DNA of 64,000 nucleotides, from positions 2,790,001-2,854,000 of the forward strand of contig CAWAJM010000001.1 of assembly GCA_963782445.1 (NCBI GenBank), given 5' to 3'. A program made the position numbers and the translations under genes. Positions 8,325 to 17,505 of this stretch are shown piece after piece (the first letter of the stretch is position 1; every line of letters starts with the position of its first letter). The notes under the pieces are model-generated. The model saw only the letters and a list, made by a program, of their open reading frames with translations, searched no databases and was not told where the DNA came from. The DNA comes from ZC4RG20 sp963782445. Lineage in GTDB: Bacteria > Pseudomonadota > Gammaproteobacteria > Steroidobacterales > Rariloculaceae.

Positions 8325-9461
8325 GTGAAGATCGGCATCATGCTCAGACACCTTGACCAACATGGCGGCGGCGTATTGCAGTACACGCAAACGATCACGC
8401 GCTCGCTCCTGGCGCTCGACCAGGACAACGAATACGTATTGATGTACCGCAACCCGAAGTTCCTCGGGACCTACGCCGACGGGGAGCGCGTCCGCGAGGT
8501 CTGCGTTCGCTCGCCCTCTACGCTGCTCTGGGACCAGGTGGCCGTGCCGTGGATGGAGAAGAAGGAACGGCCGGACCTCATCTTCAACCCCAAATTCTCG
8601 CTGCCATTGATCACGGGCGCGCGGACGGTCTTCGTCTGTCACGGGCTCGATTGGTACGTCATGCCCTGGGGCTCGCGCTGGCACGACCGCTTGAGCCACC
8701 GTTATCTCGTGCCCCGCTACGCGCGCATGGCCGATGCTATCATCGCCGTATCCGAGACGGCGCGGCAGCATGCGATCGAGTACTGGGCCATCCCCGAGGA
8801 CAAGATCCAAACGATCTATCTGGGCATCGACCCGAACTTCGCCGCACCGGTCCCGGACGCGCGGCTCGAGGAAGTCCGCAGCACCTACAACCTGCCCGAG
8901 CGCTTCTTTCTGTTCGCCGGGCAGATCTTTCCGAACAAGAACTTCGGCCGCTTGATCGAGGCTTACGCTCGCGTCGGCCCCGAGCTGGGCATTCCGCTCG
9001 TCATCGCCGGCACCCACACGTTCCGGAGCGAGCACGAGATCGCGCTCATCGAGAAACTCGGCGTCTCGCCCTGGGTGCGCCAGCTCGGCTGGATCGGCCG
9101 GGACGTTCTGCCGAGCCTCTACCGCCTCGCGCATGCTGTCGTCTTCCCGTCGCTGTACGAAGCCTGTCCGAGTCCGATCCTCGAAGCCTTCGCCACGGGC
9201 ACGCCGTTGCTGACCTCGAACGTCTACGGCACGGGCGAGCTCGCGGCCGACGGCGCCGTCCTCGTGGACCCCGAGGACGTTGCGGGGATCGCTGCGGGAA
9301 TCCGCAAGGTCGCGACGGACGACGCCGTGCGCGACAGGATCGTCGCCGCCGGCCGCAAGCGGCTCGAGGACTTCGACTGGGACGCCTGCACGCGCAAGAC
9401 TCTGGCGCTGCTCGAGGGCGTTTGCGGCCGCGAAGCGCCGGCGGCCCGCACGCCCGCGTGA
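8325..9461 (+). CDS. GT4-family glycosyltransferase
   Basis: A 378-residue retaining glycosyltransferase (GT-B fold). The GTG at 8325 is selected because GGGAGGCAAG lies just upstream and the protein then begins with the typical VKIGIMLRHLDQHGGGV nucleotide-fold entry; ATG starts further upstream add an arginine-rich non-homologous tail. The C-terminal half has the donor-binding EACPSPILE motif (the E-x7-E signature) followed by GTPLLTSNVYGTGELAADGAVLVDP. The acceptor and sugar are unknown. The stop overlaps the start of the next gene (GTGA), so this enzyme and the flippase are made together and probably belong to surface polysaccharide synthesis. Confidence 0.85.
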   Translation: MKIGIMLRHLDQHGGGVLQYTQTITRSLLALDQDNEYVLMYRNPKFLGTYADGERVREVCVRSPSTLLWDQVAVPWMEKKERPDLIFNPKFSLPLITGARTVFVCHGLDWYVMPWGSRWHDRLSHRYLVPRYARMADAIIAVSETARQHAIEYWAIPEDKIQTIYLGIDPNFAAPVPDARLEEVRSTYNLPERFFLFAGQIFPNKNFGRLIEAYARVGPELGIPLVIAGTHTFRSEHEIALIEKLGVSPWVRQLGWIGRDVLPSLYRLAHAVVFPSLYEACPSPILEAFATGTPLLTSNVYGTGELAADGAVLVDPEDVAGIAAGIRKVATDDAVRDRIVAAGRKRLEDFDWDACTRKTLALLEGVCGREAPAARTPA

Positions 9462-10879
9462 ACCTGCGCCGTCTCGCCGTCAACGCCGTCTCGCTCGCCG
9501 CGGGCGGCGTCATCGCTCAGGTCTGCTTCCTTACGATCGAGGCCGTCATCGCACGACGCCTCGGCGAGGCCAGCTACGGTGCCTACGGGACCGTTTACGC
9601 CATCGCGCTCGCGCTCGCCGTCGTCGCCGACATGGGCATGAACTGGAAGCTCATCGAGGACGGCGCGCGCGAGCCGGCTGCCGTGCCGTCGCTGCTCGGC
9701 ACGACGCTCGTGCTCAAGCTCGTGTTCTGCGCGGCCATCTATCCGTTGGCATTGCTGCTGCTGCCCGTCGCGGGCTACGACGCCGGTCTCGTCGCTTTCT
9801 TCTCGGTGTTCTACATCTACACCGCGCTGCTCGTCGTGCAGGAGACGCTGGCCGCACGCAACGCGGTCCATCATCGCATCTACATCAGCGCCCTTTTTCA
9901 GGGCGTATGTCCGCTGCTGATCCTGGGCGGCGTCGTGGCCGTGACCTCGTTCGCGCCGCAGCTGCGCCCCATCGGCTGGGCCTACGTCGCCGCGAGCGCG
10001 CTCGTGACCACGGTCTGGATGATCGTGACGATCGTCGGCGAACGCCCCCGCGTCGAGTTGCGCGGCAGCCTGCGCTTGCTGCGCGGCAGCTACCTCTACG
10101 GCATCAGCGCGACGCTCTACCAAGTCAGCATCCGCATCGACCTGATTCTGCTCTCGCTGCTGCGCGACCTGCCGACCGTCGGCCTATTCGCCGCGGCCGA
10201 CAAGCTGGCCGACCTCGGGACCAAAGTCGGCGTCATGGGGTCCCGGCTGCTCTCTCCGTCCCTGTTCTCCCAGAGCCGCAATGAGCCGGAGGCCTACCGC
10301 AGGTCCTGCAAAGTCATACTGCGCGGCGTGAGCGTCTTCGGCGGGCTCGGCTGCCTGCTGCTCGCGCTGCTCTCCGGCCCGCTGCTCGTCACGGCCTTCG
10401 GGGCGCCGTTCCGTGCCGCCGCCGGGACCCTCGCGCTGCTCGCGCTCGCGCTGCTGGCGCGCCTGATCTCTATTGTGCTGCAGATGATTCTGAGCGCCTC
10501 AGGCGAGCACCTGCGCCGGACCGGCTCGCACGCCGTCGCGCTCGGCATTTCCGTCGGCACGGCCCTCGCGCTGATCCCGATGCTCGGCATCATCGGCGCC
10601 GCTATCGCGCGCGTGCTGTCCGAGTGGTTCTACGTCGGCGCCATGCTGACGGCCCGGAACCTGCCAATTCCGCGCGCCGCGGCCGGCGCGTGGATCTTCG
10701 CGCCCTTAGGAGTCGGGGCGGCCGCCTACGGCCTCACGAGCCTCGCCCTCGCGGACGAGCGGCTGCGGCTCGCGGCCGCCCTGGCCCTCTACGGCCTCGG
10801 GCTGCTGACCGCGCGCGTCGTTCAGATCAAGGAGCTCCGGACGCTCGGCTCGCTCCTCCTCGATGCCGCCAAGGCGTAG
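9458..10879 (+). CDS. polysaccharide flippase, Wzx/MATE-like (MOP superfamily)
   Basis: A 473-residue protein with about 12-14 hydrophobic helices, beginning at a GTG that overlaps the glycosyltransferase stop. Early residues (AVNAVSLAAGGVIAQVCFL, then ARRLGEASYGAYGTV) are the usual first helix and loop of Wzx-type lipid-linked oligosaccharide flippases. A later LYQVSIRIDLILLSLLRD, FAAADKLADL pattern is typical of the second half. Its predicted role is to translocate undecaprenyl-linked sugar units across the inner membrane. No polymerase or further transferases are nearby, so the locus is a small outlier rather than a full O-antigen cluster. Confidence 0.82.
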   Translation: MNLRRLAVNAVSLAAGGVIAQVCFLTIEAVIARRLGEASYGAYGTVYAIALALAVVADMGMNWKLIEDGAREPAAVPSLLGTTLVLKLVFCAAIYPLALLLLPVAGYDAGLVAFFSVFYIYTALLVVQETLAARNAVHHRIYISALFQGVCPLLILGGVVAVTSFAPQLRPIGWAYVAASALVTTVWMIVTIVGERPRVELRGSLRLLRGSYLYGISATLYQVSIRIDLILLSLLRDLPTVGLFAAADKLADLGTKVGVMGSRLLSPSLFSQSRNEPEAYRRSCKVILRGVSVFGGLGCLLLALLSGPLLVTAFGAPFRAAAGTLALLALALLARLISIVLQMILSASGEHLRRTGSHAVALGISVGTALALIPMLGIIGAAIARVLSEWFYVGAMLTARNLPIPRAAAGAWIFAPLGVGAAAYGLTSLALADERLRLAAALALYGLGLLTARVVQIKELRTLGSLLLDAAKA

Positions 10880-10918
10880 AGGCACCCAGGCGAAGGCGCG
10901 GGCGCGGCGGCCGGGCCG

Positions 10919-11359
10919 CTATTCGCCGCCCCAGCACGCGGCCGTCGTATCCGAGCCGCCCGAGTCCTGAGCGGTCTGCTGGCCCGTGCTGTTGACGGTC
11001 AGCTTCGCGCAGTCCGTATCCGCCGTCTGCGTGCCCGTCGGCGTCGCCGTGATCGTGTAGCTCGAGCTGTTGGGAATCGCGAACGTGATCGTATAGTCCG
11101 CGTTCGGGGACGCGACGGAGTCGCCGTCAGCGTACGGGCAATGCGCCGAGGTGTAATCGAAGTACTGCGAATAGCAGCGCTGCAGGCTCTGGGCGTCGAG
11201 CAGCAGGGCGCGCGTCGCATCGGTACGGTGCGTCTTGTGCACGTAGCCCGTATACGACGGATAGGCGATGGTCGCGAGAATCGCGACGATGACGAGCGTG
11301 ATCATGAGCTCGATGAGCGTCACGCCGCCCTGCCGCAGTCTCGAAATTGGCCGATTCAT
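10919..11359 (-). CDS. type IV pilin-like protein (PilE/minor pilin)
   Basis: A 146-residue prepilin. AGGAG lies 7 bases before the ATG at 11359. The class III leader MNRPISRLRQGG is cut before VTLIE, giving Glu5 of the mature protein, then a hydrophobic N-terminal helix (LMITLVIVAILATIAYPSYTGYV). The globular domain includes RALLLDAQSLQRCYSQYFDYTS and has four Cys residues, with a C-terminal cysteine-bounded loop (DCAKL ... AACWGG) typical of a disulfide-bonded D-region. It is the last gene of the minor pilin operon, the usual PilE position in the FimU/PilV/W/X/Y1/E order. Confidence 0.88.
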   Translation of the reverse strand: MNRPISRLRQGGVTLIELMITLVIVAILATIAYPSYTGYVHKTHRTDATRALLLDAQSLQRCYSQYFDYTSAHCPYADGDSVASPNADYTITFAIPNSSSYTITATPTGTQTADTDCAKLTVNSTGQQTAQDSGGSDTTAACWGGE

Positions 11360-11369
11360 CCCGAACTCC

Positions 11370-11666
11370 TCAGGCGCCGACATGCAGCGCGATGTCGATG
11401 ACTTCCGCGTCCGGCGAGCTCGTCGGCCCGTCCAACATCGCGTCGACGACGTCCCCGGGCTGGATGTGCGCAACCTCGGAGCTCGCCGCGCTGCGCGCGC
11501 GTATCGCATAGGCCTTGCCGTCGATCGTGACGGCGCTCGTACCGGAAACGGACGAAACGGTGCCCGTGACGATCGGGCCTGCGATCCGGCTCGCGAGCGC
11601 TCCGCCTGCGGCGAAAAGCAGCGCGAGCAGCAGCGCCTTGGCCAATCCTTTTGCGTATGCGTTCAA
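11370..11666 (-). CDS. small exported protein between PilY1 and PilE, OB-fold-like, uncharacterised
   Basis: A 98-residue protein whose TTG start (11664-11666) overlaps the TGA of pilY1 and is preceded by GGGAGG at a good distance, so translational coupling decides the start. It begins with a signal peptide (NAYAKGLAKALLLALLFAAGGALAS). The mature part reads GTVSSVSGTSAVTIDGKAYAIRA, then HIQPGDVVDAMLDG, a beta-rich pattern reminiscent of the OB-like repeat of DUF5666 proteins (compare the gene at 46855-48297). I know no name for it. Being locked into the operon suggests a role in pilus-tip assembly or PilY1 folding. Confidence 0.7.
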   Translation of the reverse strand: MNAYAKGLAKALLLALLFAAGGALASRIAGPIVTGTVSSVSGTSAVTIDGKAYAIRARSAASSEVAHIQPGDVVDAMLDGPTSSPDAEVIDIALHVGA

Positions 11667-14600
11667 TGTCGAACCTCCCACCAGCCGATACGCCCCTTGC
11701 CGCGGCCGCGATCACCGACGTTGAGAATCGTCGTGTCCGACTTGCCGATCATCTTGTGGCGGCCGACGCCGCCCGCCGCCGCGCCGTTGCCGCTGCGCAC
11801 GATCGTCGGCGCGGAGGCGAAAACGCCGCCGAGCGACATGCCAATGGGGTTCTTACCCGAATCCGTCTGGTCGTCCGCGTTCAGCTTGCCGTCGACACTC
11901 ACGTCGAGCTCCGGCAGCGCAAAGGCCCCGCCCGTCGCATTGTCCACGACCGTGAGCCAGGCATTGCCGCCAGAAGTGCACGAATCGGCGTTCGGCTGGT
12001 AGCTCGTGACGACGAGCCCGCCCCCGGCCTCGACGACGGGGTCGGTCACGAAGCGCTCGCCGGCGGCGAGGTCGAAGTCGATGTACCAGCCACGGTTCGT
12101 CGGCAGGTTCACGGGCAGGACGGTCGACTCGATGCGGACGGTCTTGCCGCCCACGGTCGAAGTCCCGAGCGTCTGCTGGACGAGATTGTCGCGCGTCGGG
12201 ATCCCAGCGAAACCGATCGGCGCGACCGCGCCCGTCGGCGGATCGTAGATGCCGTACAGCGACTGCACGCCCGTCGTGCCGAGGTCGCCGATGCCGAGCA
12301 GCTGCCCCGTTCCCACGTAGACCATGGTGCCGAGATAGCGCGGATAGAGCGGATTCAAGGCGACGGCAGGCGCCGTCGTGATCGGCTGCTTGTTGCCCGA
12401 GGCATCGCGCGCCTGAAAGATGACCTTGACGGTCCACGCGCTCGGGTCCGCATCCGAGATATCCACGCGCCAGACGTTGCCCTGAAGGTCGCCCGCATAC
12501 ACCGTATCGGCGGGATGGGAGAGCTCGCCGTAGCTGTTGACCACGGTCACGCTCGAGAGGCCGTTGGCGACACTCGTATCGCAGATGCCGGACACCTTGG
12601 CGCACAGATCGATCTTCGCGACCTGTGCGCCCGTCTGCGGATCGAGGGCATAGAGCACGGGCTTCTGGTTCGTGCTGTTGTAACCGTTGCCGACGAAGAC
12701 GAGCCAGCCGTCGTGGGTTTGCGCGACCGCGGGCTCGCTGAAGGTCAGGCCCATGTCCGTGTCCGTGAACTCCCACAGCGCCATCGAGGCGACGCCCGCT
12801 TCCGTGGTTACTTTGTCCGCGTCCGTCACGTCGAGCGCGAAGATCGACTTGCCGCCGGCGCCTTCGTTGCCGACGAGTACGGTGTGCCAGCTGTCGTCGG
12901 CGAACTGCACGTCGGCCGCGACGGGCGTGCCGTTGACGAAGTACTCGTGCTGCTCGTTGTAGTAAGGATCGGCGAGGTCGACGAGTTTCGAGAACACGCC
13001 GTTCGGGACATAGGCGAAACGCTCCTTGCCCGTCGCCGCGTCGAAGGCATGCAGCATACCGTCGTTGGCGCCGATATAGATGATCGGCGAGCGCGACTTG
13101 TGATCGGCCATGAAGCTCAGGTAGCTCGAGCTCTGCGAGAACCCCTGCGGGGGCCCTATGTACACGGGCGCGCTGCTGACGATGTCGCCGAGCAGGTGAG
13201 TCCGGTTGCGCAGCACGCCGCCGTTGATCTGCTCCTTGGAGTGATCGCCGCGCAGATAGTCGACGATGTCGGCGCCGTTCGTGTCGATCGTGAGCGTCGA
13301 GAGCGCCATGCCGAGCGCCGTCGAGGACGAGATGCCTGCCGGCGCGAGCGTATCGTTCCAGCGCAACGGCGTGCCGGCTCCGGCGACGGGGTCCCACGTT
13401 GCGATGAGCCTGTCAGTATCCCAGTCTTCCGCGTCGAGCTCGGTCCGGGCCGACCACAGCGCATCCGTGGCGCCCGAGCTCACGTCGCCGGTCGCGGCGT
13501 CGATGGGATAGGCGTGCAGGTCGCCCGTCCAGTCCTGATAGTCGTCGGAAGTCGTGAAACTCGCGAGATACGCGACTGAACCCTTGTTGAGACCCGTCGT
13601 GTTGACGGAGGTCGAGGCCGTCGACTGCGTCGCCGCGAGGATCTTCGCGAGGATGACCTGCATGTCCGAGGTCAGGTCGTCCGGGCTCGTGGCCGGGAAG
13701 TAGGACCCGGTGCCGCCCGCGACCGACATGGCCGTCAACACGCTGGCGGCCGTCGGGTTCACGGACGGGTCGACGCCCGCGCCGAGGCCGATGACGTAGG
13801 TCTTGATGCCCGCGTTGGCGAGATCCTGTATGGAGGTGATCGTGTCCTTGACGGCTTGGTCGTTCGTGCCGCTCGCATCGAGCGAGCCGTCCGCGTTGAA
13901 CGCGACGGTCACACCGAACTGCGTCGCCGACGTTGTGCCGGGCGGCGGCCAGGAATGGGACGACAGATCCAGCGTCGGCAGACCGTCCGTCACGAGCACG
14001 ACGTAGCGCTCTGCGGAGCAGCCGTTCGAGGACGGCGGGTTCTTCGTCGTATAGTAGCTCAGCGCGCCATGGAGCAGACCCGGCAGTGCCGACTGCACGC
14101 CGCTCGCCTTGATCTCGCTCGTCCCGGTCGAATTGGTCTCCGGCTCGAGGTAAGGCGTGAACTTCGCAATGGCCGTGCTCACGGACGAGGCCGTCGGCAC
14201 CTCTCCCGCGCTCGTCATCTCGACGGCGACGTTGCCCGTGGTCGCGGACTGCCCGCCGTAGTAGCCGAAGCCGCGCTCGATGTACATCGTCTGGGGCGTA
14301 TAGGGCACGTAGCCGGCATTCGTCGGCGCCGTCGTCCGGGCGCAGCTCGAGGTCTGGCTCGAATAGCTCTCGGTCACGTAGCCCGGATTGGAGTTGTACT
14401 GCGCGAGCGTATGATTCGGCGGCCACGGATTACTGGGGCTCGGACCGCCGTAGACGACGCAGATGGCCGAAAGGCTGCCCGCGTACAGCACGTCGTTGAT
14501 CAGGGGATTGTCGCTCGTCGCCGAGACCAGGACATACTTCGAGTCGTCGACGCTGCCCGTCGCGACGCCGGCCGACACGATCGAGTTGCAGTTCGAGTAT

Positions 14601-15229
14601 ACCGTGTTCGTGCTGCTCAGCATGTGGTACTGATAGCAGGGATTGCTCATGTAGCTCGACCCGGCCGGCGGCGTGTCGGTGAAGACGAAGCCGCTGTCGG
14701 TCGGGCTCATGGCGTAAAGCCAGGTCGTGTACCGGTTGACGCTCGAGGTCTTGTAGTCGATGAGCCCGAAATCGGCGCTCGCCATGAAGCGGTTCAGAAT
14801 CGACTCGATGCCGGCCTTCGCGACGTTGAGGCGGCTCGGCGAGTTGTCCTTGAGGTAGCCGCCGTCGCTGACCGTATAGGGCGCCGTGCCGTCCCCGCTG
14901 CCGGCGTCGAGCGGCGGCGTGAACCCGCTCGGGATCGTGTAGTTCACGGGCGAGCTCGAGTCCTGCAGCGAGCTCAGCGAGTTGCCGAGCGAGCCCGAGC
15001 CCGTCATGATCGCGCCGCTCAGATTGCCGTCCATGGACTGCGAATTGCCGACGGCGAGCATGATCTGCGGATGCGCGGGGATCGCGACGGTCAGCGGCAC
15101 CTGGAAGATGGAGATCGGGGTCGGCGTCGCCGCGGCGGCCGGTCCGCCGTACGCGAGCAGCATGCTCGCGGCTCCGGCCGCGACGCAGAGCGCGCGGCGC
15201 GCCGCTTCGATTGCGTGTGCGTTCCTCAT
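11663..15229 (-). CDS. pilY1: PilY1-type pilus tip adhesin/assembly protein
   Basis: A 1188-residue protein with a signal peptide (residues 1-34), an N-terminal von Willebrand A-like half (roughly 50-540, including VVLVTDGLPT near 411) and a C-terminal PilY1 beta-propeller beginning near SSAPVYIGPPQG at about 685. IIYIGANDGMLHAFDAATGKE and TVLVGNEGAGGKSIFALDVT are signature PilY1 propeller stretches. A DVSVDGKLNADDQ segment near 1107 looks like the calcium-binding loop. PilY1 sits at the type IV pilus tip, controls retraction and mediates adhesion and surface sensing. AAGGAG precedes the ATG at 15229. The first MIDAS position is unusual: GNSQS instead of DxSxS. Confidence 0.93.
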   Translation of the reverse strand: MRNAHAIEAARRALCVAAGAASMLLAYGGPAAAATPTPISIFQVPLTVAIPAHPQIMLAVGNSQSMDGNLSGAIMTGSGSLGNSLSSLQDSSSPVNYTIPSGFTPPLDAGSGDGTAPYTVSDGGYLKDNSPSRLNVAKAGIESILNRFMASADFGLIDYKTSSVNRYTTWLYAMSPTDSGFVFTDTPPAGSSYMSNPCYQYHMLSSTNTVYSNCNSIVSAGVATGSVDDSKYVLVSATSDNPLINDVLYAGSLSAICVVYGGPSPSNPWPPNHTLAQYNSNPGYVTESYSSQTSSCARTTAPTNAGYVPYTPQTMYIERGFGYYGGQSATTGNVAVEMTSAGEVPTASSVSTAIAKFTPYLEPETNSTGTSEIKASGVQSALPGLLHGALSYYTTKNPPSSNGCSAERYVVLVTDGLPTLDLSSHSWPPPGTTSATQFGVTVAFNADGSLDASGTNDQAVKDTITSIQDLANAGIKTYVIGLGAGVDPSVNPTAASVLTAMSVAGGTGSYFPATSPDDLTSDMQVILAKILAATQSTASTSVNTTGLNKGSVAYLASFTTSDDYQDWTGDLHAYPIDAATGDVSSGATDALWSARTELDAEDWDTDRLIATWDPVAGAGTPLRWNDTLAPAGISSSTALGMALSTLTIDTNGADIVDYLRGDHSKEQINGGVLRNRTHLLGDIVSSAPVYIGPPQGFSQSSSYLSFMADHKSRSPIIYIGANDGMLHAFDAATGKERFAYVPNGVFSKLVDLADPYYNEQHEYFVNGTPVAADVQFADDSWHTVLVGNEGAGGKSIFALDVTDADKVTTEAGVASMALWEFTDTDMGLTFSEPAVAQTHDGWLVFVGNGYNSTNQKPVLYALDPQTGAQVAKIDLCAKVSGICDTSVANGLSSVTVVNSYGELSHPADTVYAGDLQGNVWRVDISDADPSAWTVKVIFQARDASGNKQPITTAPAVALNPLYPRYLGTMVYVGTGQLLGIGDLGTTGVQSLYGIYDPPTGAVAPIGFAGIPTRDNLVQQTLGTSTVGGKTVRIESTVLPVNLPTNRGWYIDFDLAAGERFVTDPVVEAGGGLVVTSYQPNADSCTSGGNAWLTVVDNATGGAFALPELDVSVDGKLNADDQTDSGKNPIGMSLGGVFASAPTIVRSGNGAAAGGVGRHKMIGKSDTTILNVGDRGRGKGRIGWWEVRH

Positions 15230-15266
15230 GAAAGCTCTCTCTCCTTGTGCGCCGTGATTTCGCCCC

Positions 15267-15815
15267 TCAATGGACGAAGCTCTGCAGAGTGATCGAAGCC
15301 GTCGAGTCGCGGCCGACGGCCGTCGCCGTCGTGCGAATGATGCTGCAGTCGCTGTGACTGCCGTAGCTTGCGCCGCAGTCGGACAGGCCGCCCTTTGCCT
15401 CCTGGACCGGCGGCAGCGACTCCATGACGAAACGCGGCGCCGCGGCGCCCGGCAGCGTCGGACCGCCGTAGGCCACGGAGCTCGAGGCGAAGGCGGAACC
15501 CGTCGCGTCGCCCACGCTGGTTCCCGTCGTCGTGACCTCGTCGCCGAGCGTATAGGTGCCGGGCGAGCTGCCGTCCCAGGAGACGCCGTCGAAGAGCCCG
15601 TTCTCGTACTGGATCTCGGCGTCGCGCAGCGTCGCCTCTGCGTTTTGCAGCGCCTGGTGACGATTGTCGTCGTTGCGCGCCATCTGCTCGTGCACCGATT
15701 GCATCCGTCCGGCGCTGAGTCCGATCAGCGTCACGACGAGCAGAAGAATCAGCGAGACGAACAGAGCGGCGCCGCGCTCGCGGCGGTGAACATCGGGATG
15801 CTGCGCGTATGGCAT
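15267..15815 (-). CDS. pilX: PilX-type minor pilin
   Basis: A 182-residue protein. After a basic leader (MPYAQHPDVHRRERG) the hydrophobic helix AALFVSLILLLVVTLIGLSAG follows directly, without the Glu5 of ordinary pilins, which is characteristic of PilX. The SVHEQMARNDDNRHQALQNAEATLRDAEI helix is the conserved PilX_N continuation. A C-terminal Cys pair (SDCGAS, SDCSII) may form a disulfide. PilX joins PilV and PilW in the priming complex that carries PilY1 at the pilus tip. It lies 37 bases upstream of pilY1. Confidence 0.87.
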   Translation of the reverse strand: MPYAQHPDVHRRERGAALFVSLILLLVVTLIGLSAGRMQSVHEQMARNDDNRHQALQNAEATLRDAEIQYENGLFDGVSWDGSSPGTYTLGDEVTTTGTSVGDATGSAFASSSVAYGGPTLPGAAAPRFVMESLPPVQEAKGGLSDCGASYGSHSDCSIIRTTATAVGRDSTASITLQSFVH

Positions 15816-15838
15816 GGAAGTTCCTCTCGTCGAACGGC

Positions 15839-16972
15839 TCACGGCACTGCGTTCCGCAGCGTGATCGTGGTTTCGAAGACTTGGCGATGACGGTTGTCGG
15901 CAGGCACGTTGACGGTCGTACCCAGCAGCGAGAACGTCTGCGCCTCGGCCGCGCCCGCGCCTTCGCCGGGCGCGGCGGCGGCGAGCACGGCGACCTTGAC
16001 GCTGACGACCTTCGTGAAGTCGCCGCTCGGCACCTGGTCGGCCGTGACGTACTCGCTGGCCGTGCCGGCGCCGGACGTGTCCAGACCGTACAGCACCTGC
16101 ATGTTCTCGATATCGGGGACGAGCTCCTCGTCCGTGAACTGGCCGGGCCCGTTCGCGCCGTTGAGGTCGAGCCGCTTGAGCGCTGCGTCGCCGTCGGCGC
16201 CCTGCCCGATGTAGTAGACGAGCGTCGTGAGCGGTGTGACGAAGGCGCCGTGCGCGAACGGCACGGGAATCGCGAGCCCCGAATTGCCGGGCGGACCGCC
16301 GCCGGTGGCGAAGCTTACGCTGCCAGCCGTCTTCGAAGTGACCTGGAATGGGAAGGCCTTCGTGCAATCCGAAATCACCGCGATCTGGCCGGCCTGAAAG
16401 GGCGCGGTCGTGTTGACCTGGATCGTAGTCGCGCTGTCGGAAGCGAAGATGTCGGCCACCGAATAGGCCGGCGCGCCCTCCGCGCTCGAGCGGACGACGA
16501 GGACGTCGCTGTACTGGACCTGGGTCGGCGCCGGCGACAGCGAGCCGTCCGTAAACGCCGCGTCGAGCGCCGGCGACCAGTCGCCACCCGTCGAGTCGAC
16601 GCTGACGGCGGGCAGATCGAAGGAATCGCCGGGTGCGGTACCGGCGGCCTCGTAGCCCTGCCAGCCGAGCTGGAAGTCATAGGCCAGCGTGCCCGCCGCG
16701 CCGGACAACAGCGAGAGCTGGATCGGCGAGCTCGAGGCGGTCGAATCCATCTCGCTGGCCGACGTGCAGCCCATATTGCCGGCGTTGCGGGCCGAGGCTT
16801 GGATGAAGTTCAGCGCGAAACGGCCGCCGTCGGTCAGGGCGCCGGTGCTCGACATGCTGCGATAGGCGGTGCGCGAGCCCGTAAAGACGGCGATGACGGC
16901 CGCGATGACGACGAGCGAGAGCACGAGCGCCACCATGAGCTCGATCATCGAAATACCCTTCTGACGGCTCAC
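15839..16972 (-). CDS. pilW: PilW-type minor pilin
   Basis: A 377-residue protein. The GTG start (16970-16972) overlaps the PilV stop (GTGA) and gives the short leader VSRQKG cut before ISMIE, so Glu5 is kept, followed by the pilin helix LMVALVLSLVVIAAVIAVFTGS. The SGTGAL-like stretch (STGALTDGGRFALNFIQASARNAG) is the conserved PilW region. The large C-terminal domain is beta-rich and acidic, as in PilW. It forms part of the pilus-tip priming complex with PilV, PilX and PilY1. Confidence 0.87.
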   Translation of the reverse strand: MSRQKGISMIELMVALVLSLVVIAAVIAVFTGSRTAYRSMSSTGALTDGGRFALNFIQASARNAGNMGCTSASEMDSTASSSPIQLSLLSGAAGTLAYDFQLGWQGYEAAGTAPGDSFDLPAVSVDSTGGDWSPALDAAFTDGSLSPAPTQVQYSDVLVVRSSAEGAPAYSVADIFASDSATTIQVNTTAPFQAGQIAVISDCTKAFPFQVTSKTAGSVSFATGGGPPGNSGLAIPVPFAHGAFVTPLTTLVYYIGQGADGDAALKRLDLNGANGPGQFTDEELVPDIENMQVLYGLDTSGAGTASEYVTADQVPSGDFTKVVSVKVAVLAAAAPGEGAGAAEAQTFSLLGTTVNVPADNRHRQVFETTITLRNAVP

Positions 16973-17505
16973 AGCACGGTCTCCAGCGTCACGTCCACGG
17001 TCGAGGAATCGCCGCCGAACGTCCCCTGCGCCGTCGCGTCGTTCCATTGCACGGTCACGGTCGCCTTCGTCACCGTCGTCCCGGTCGAGCCGTCGGTCAC
17101 CGAGCTCGTCGCGACCGACCCCTGGGCCGAGGGCCCGAGCAGCGCAGCCATGCGCGTCTTCCAGTCCGAGAGATCATGCTGCGCGAGCTGCGCGCCCGTG
17201 CAGCTCGCGCCCGAGTCGCAGGCCGGCGCTGAGCTCACGCTGCCCGTCAGGGCGATGTCGTAGCCGCCCTCGACGGCCGTCTCGCGGTTCGCTCGCATGG
17301 CGTCGAGAATCGTGTACGAGAGGGCCGCGGCCTGGCTGCGCAGGTAGGCGCTGTCCGTCGAGCGCGACGAGAACAGCATGAGCTTGCCGACGCCGAGCAG
17401 ACCGATGCTCAGCACGAGCAGCGCGACGAGCACCTCGATGAGCGTGAATCCCGCGGGCCGGGCTTCGGCGGCGCGGACGGGGGTCGGGCGGATGGTCACG
17501 GGCAT
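16969..17505 (-). CDS. pilV: PilV-type minor pilin
   Basis: A 178-residue prepilin with leader ending RPAG, cut before FTLIEVLVALLVLSIGLLGVGKL, and the PilV signature SQAAALSYTILDAMRANRE just after the helix. The globular part contains a Cys pair (ACDSGASC) and the conserved DLSDWKTRMAALL segment. The start at 17505 overlaps the stop of the upstream FimT-like gene by 10 bases. Its stop overlaps the PilW start, so the chain FimT-PilV-PilW is translated in a coupled way. Confidence 0.87.
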   Translation of the reverse strand: MPVTIRPTPVRAAEARPAGFTLIEVLVALLVLSIGLLGVGKLMLFSSRSTDSAYLRSQAAALSYTILDAMRANRETAVEGGYDIALTGSVSSAPACDSGASCTGAQLAQHDLSDWKTRMAALLGPSAQGSVATSSVTDGSTGTTVTKATVTVQWNDATAQGTFGGDSSTVDVTLETVL

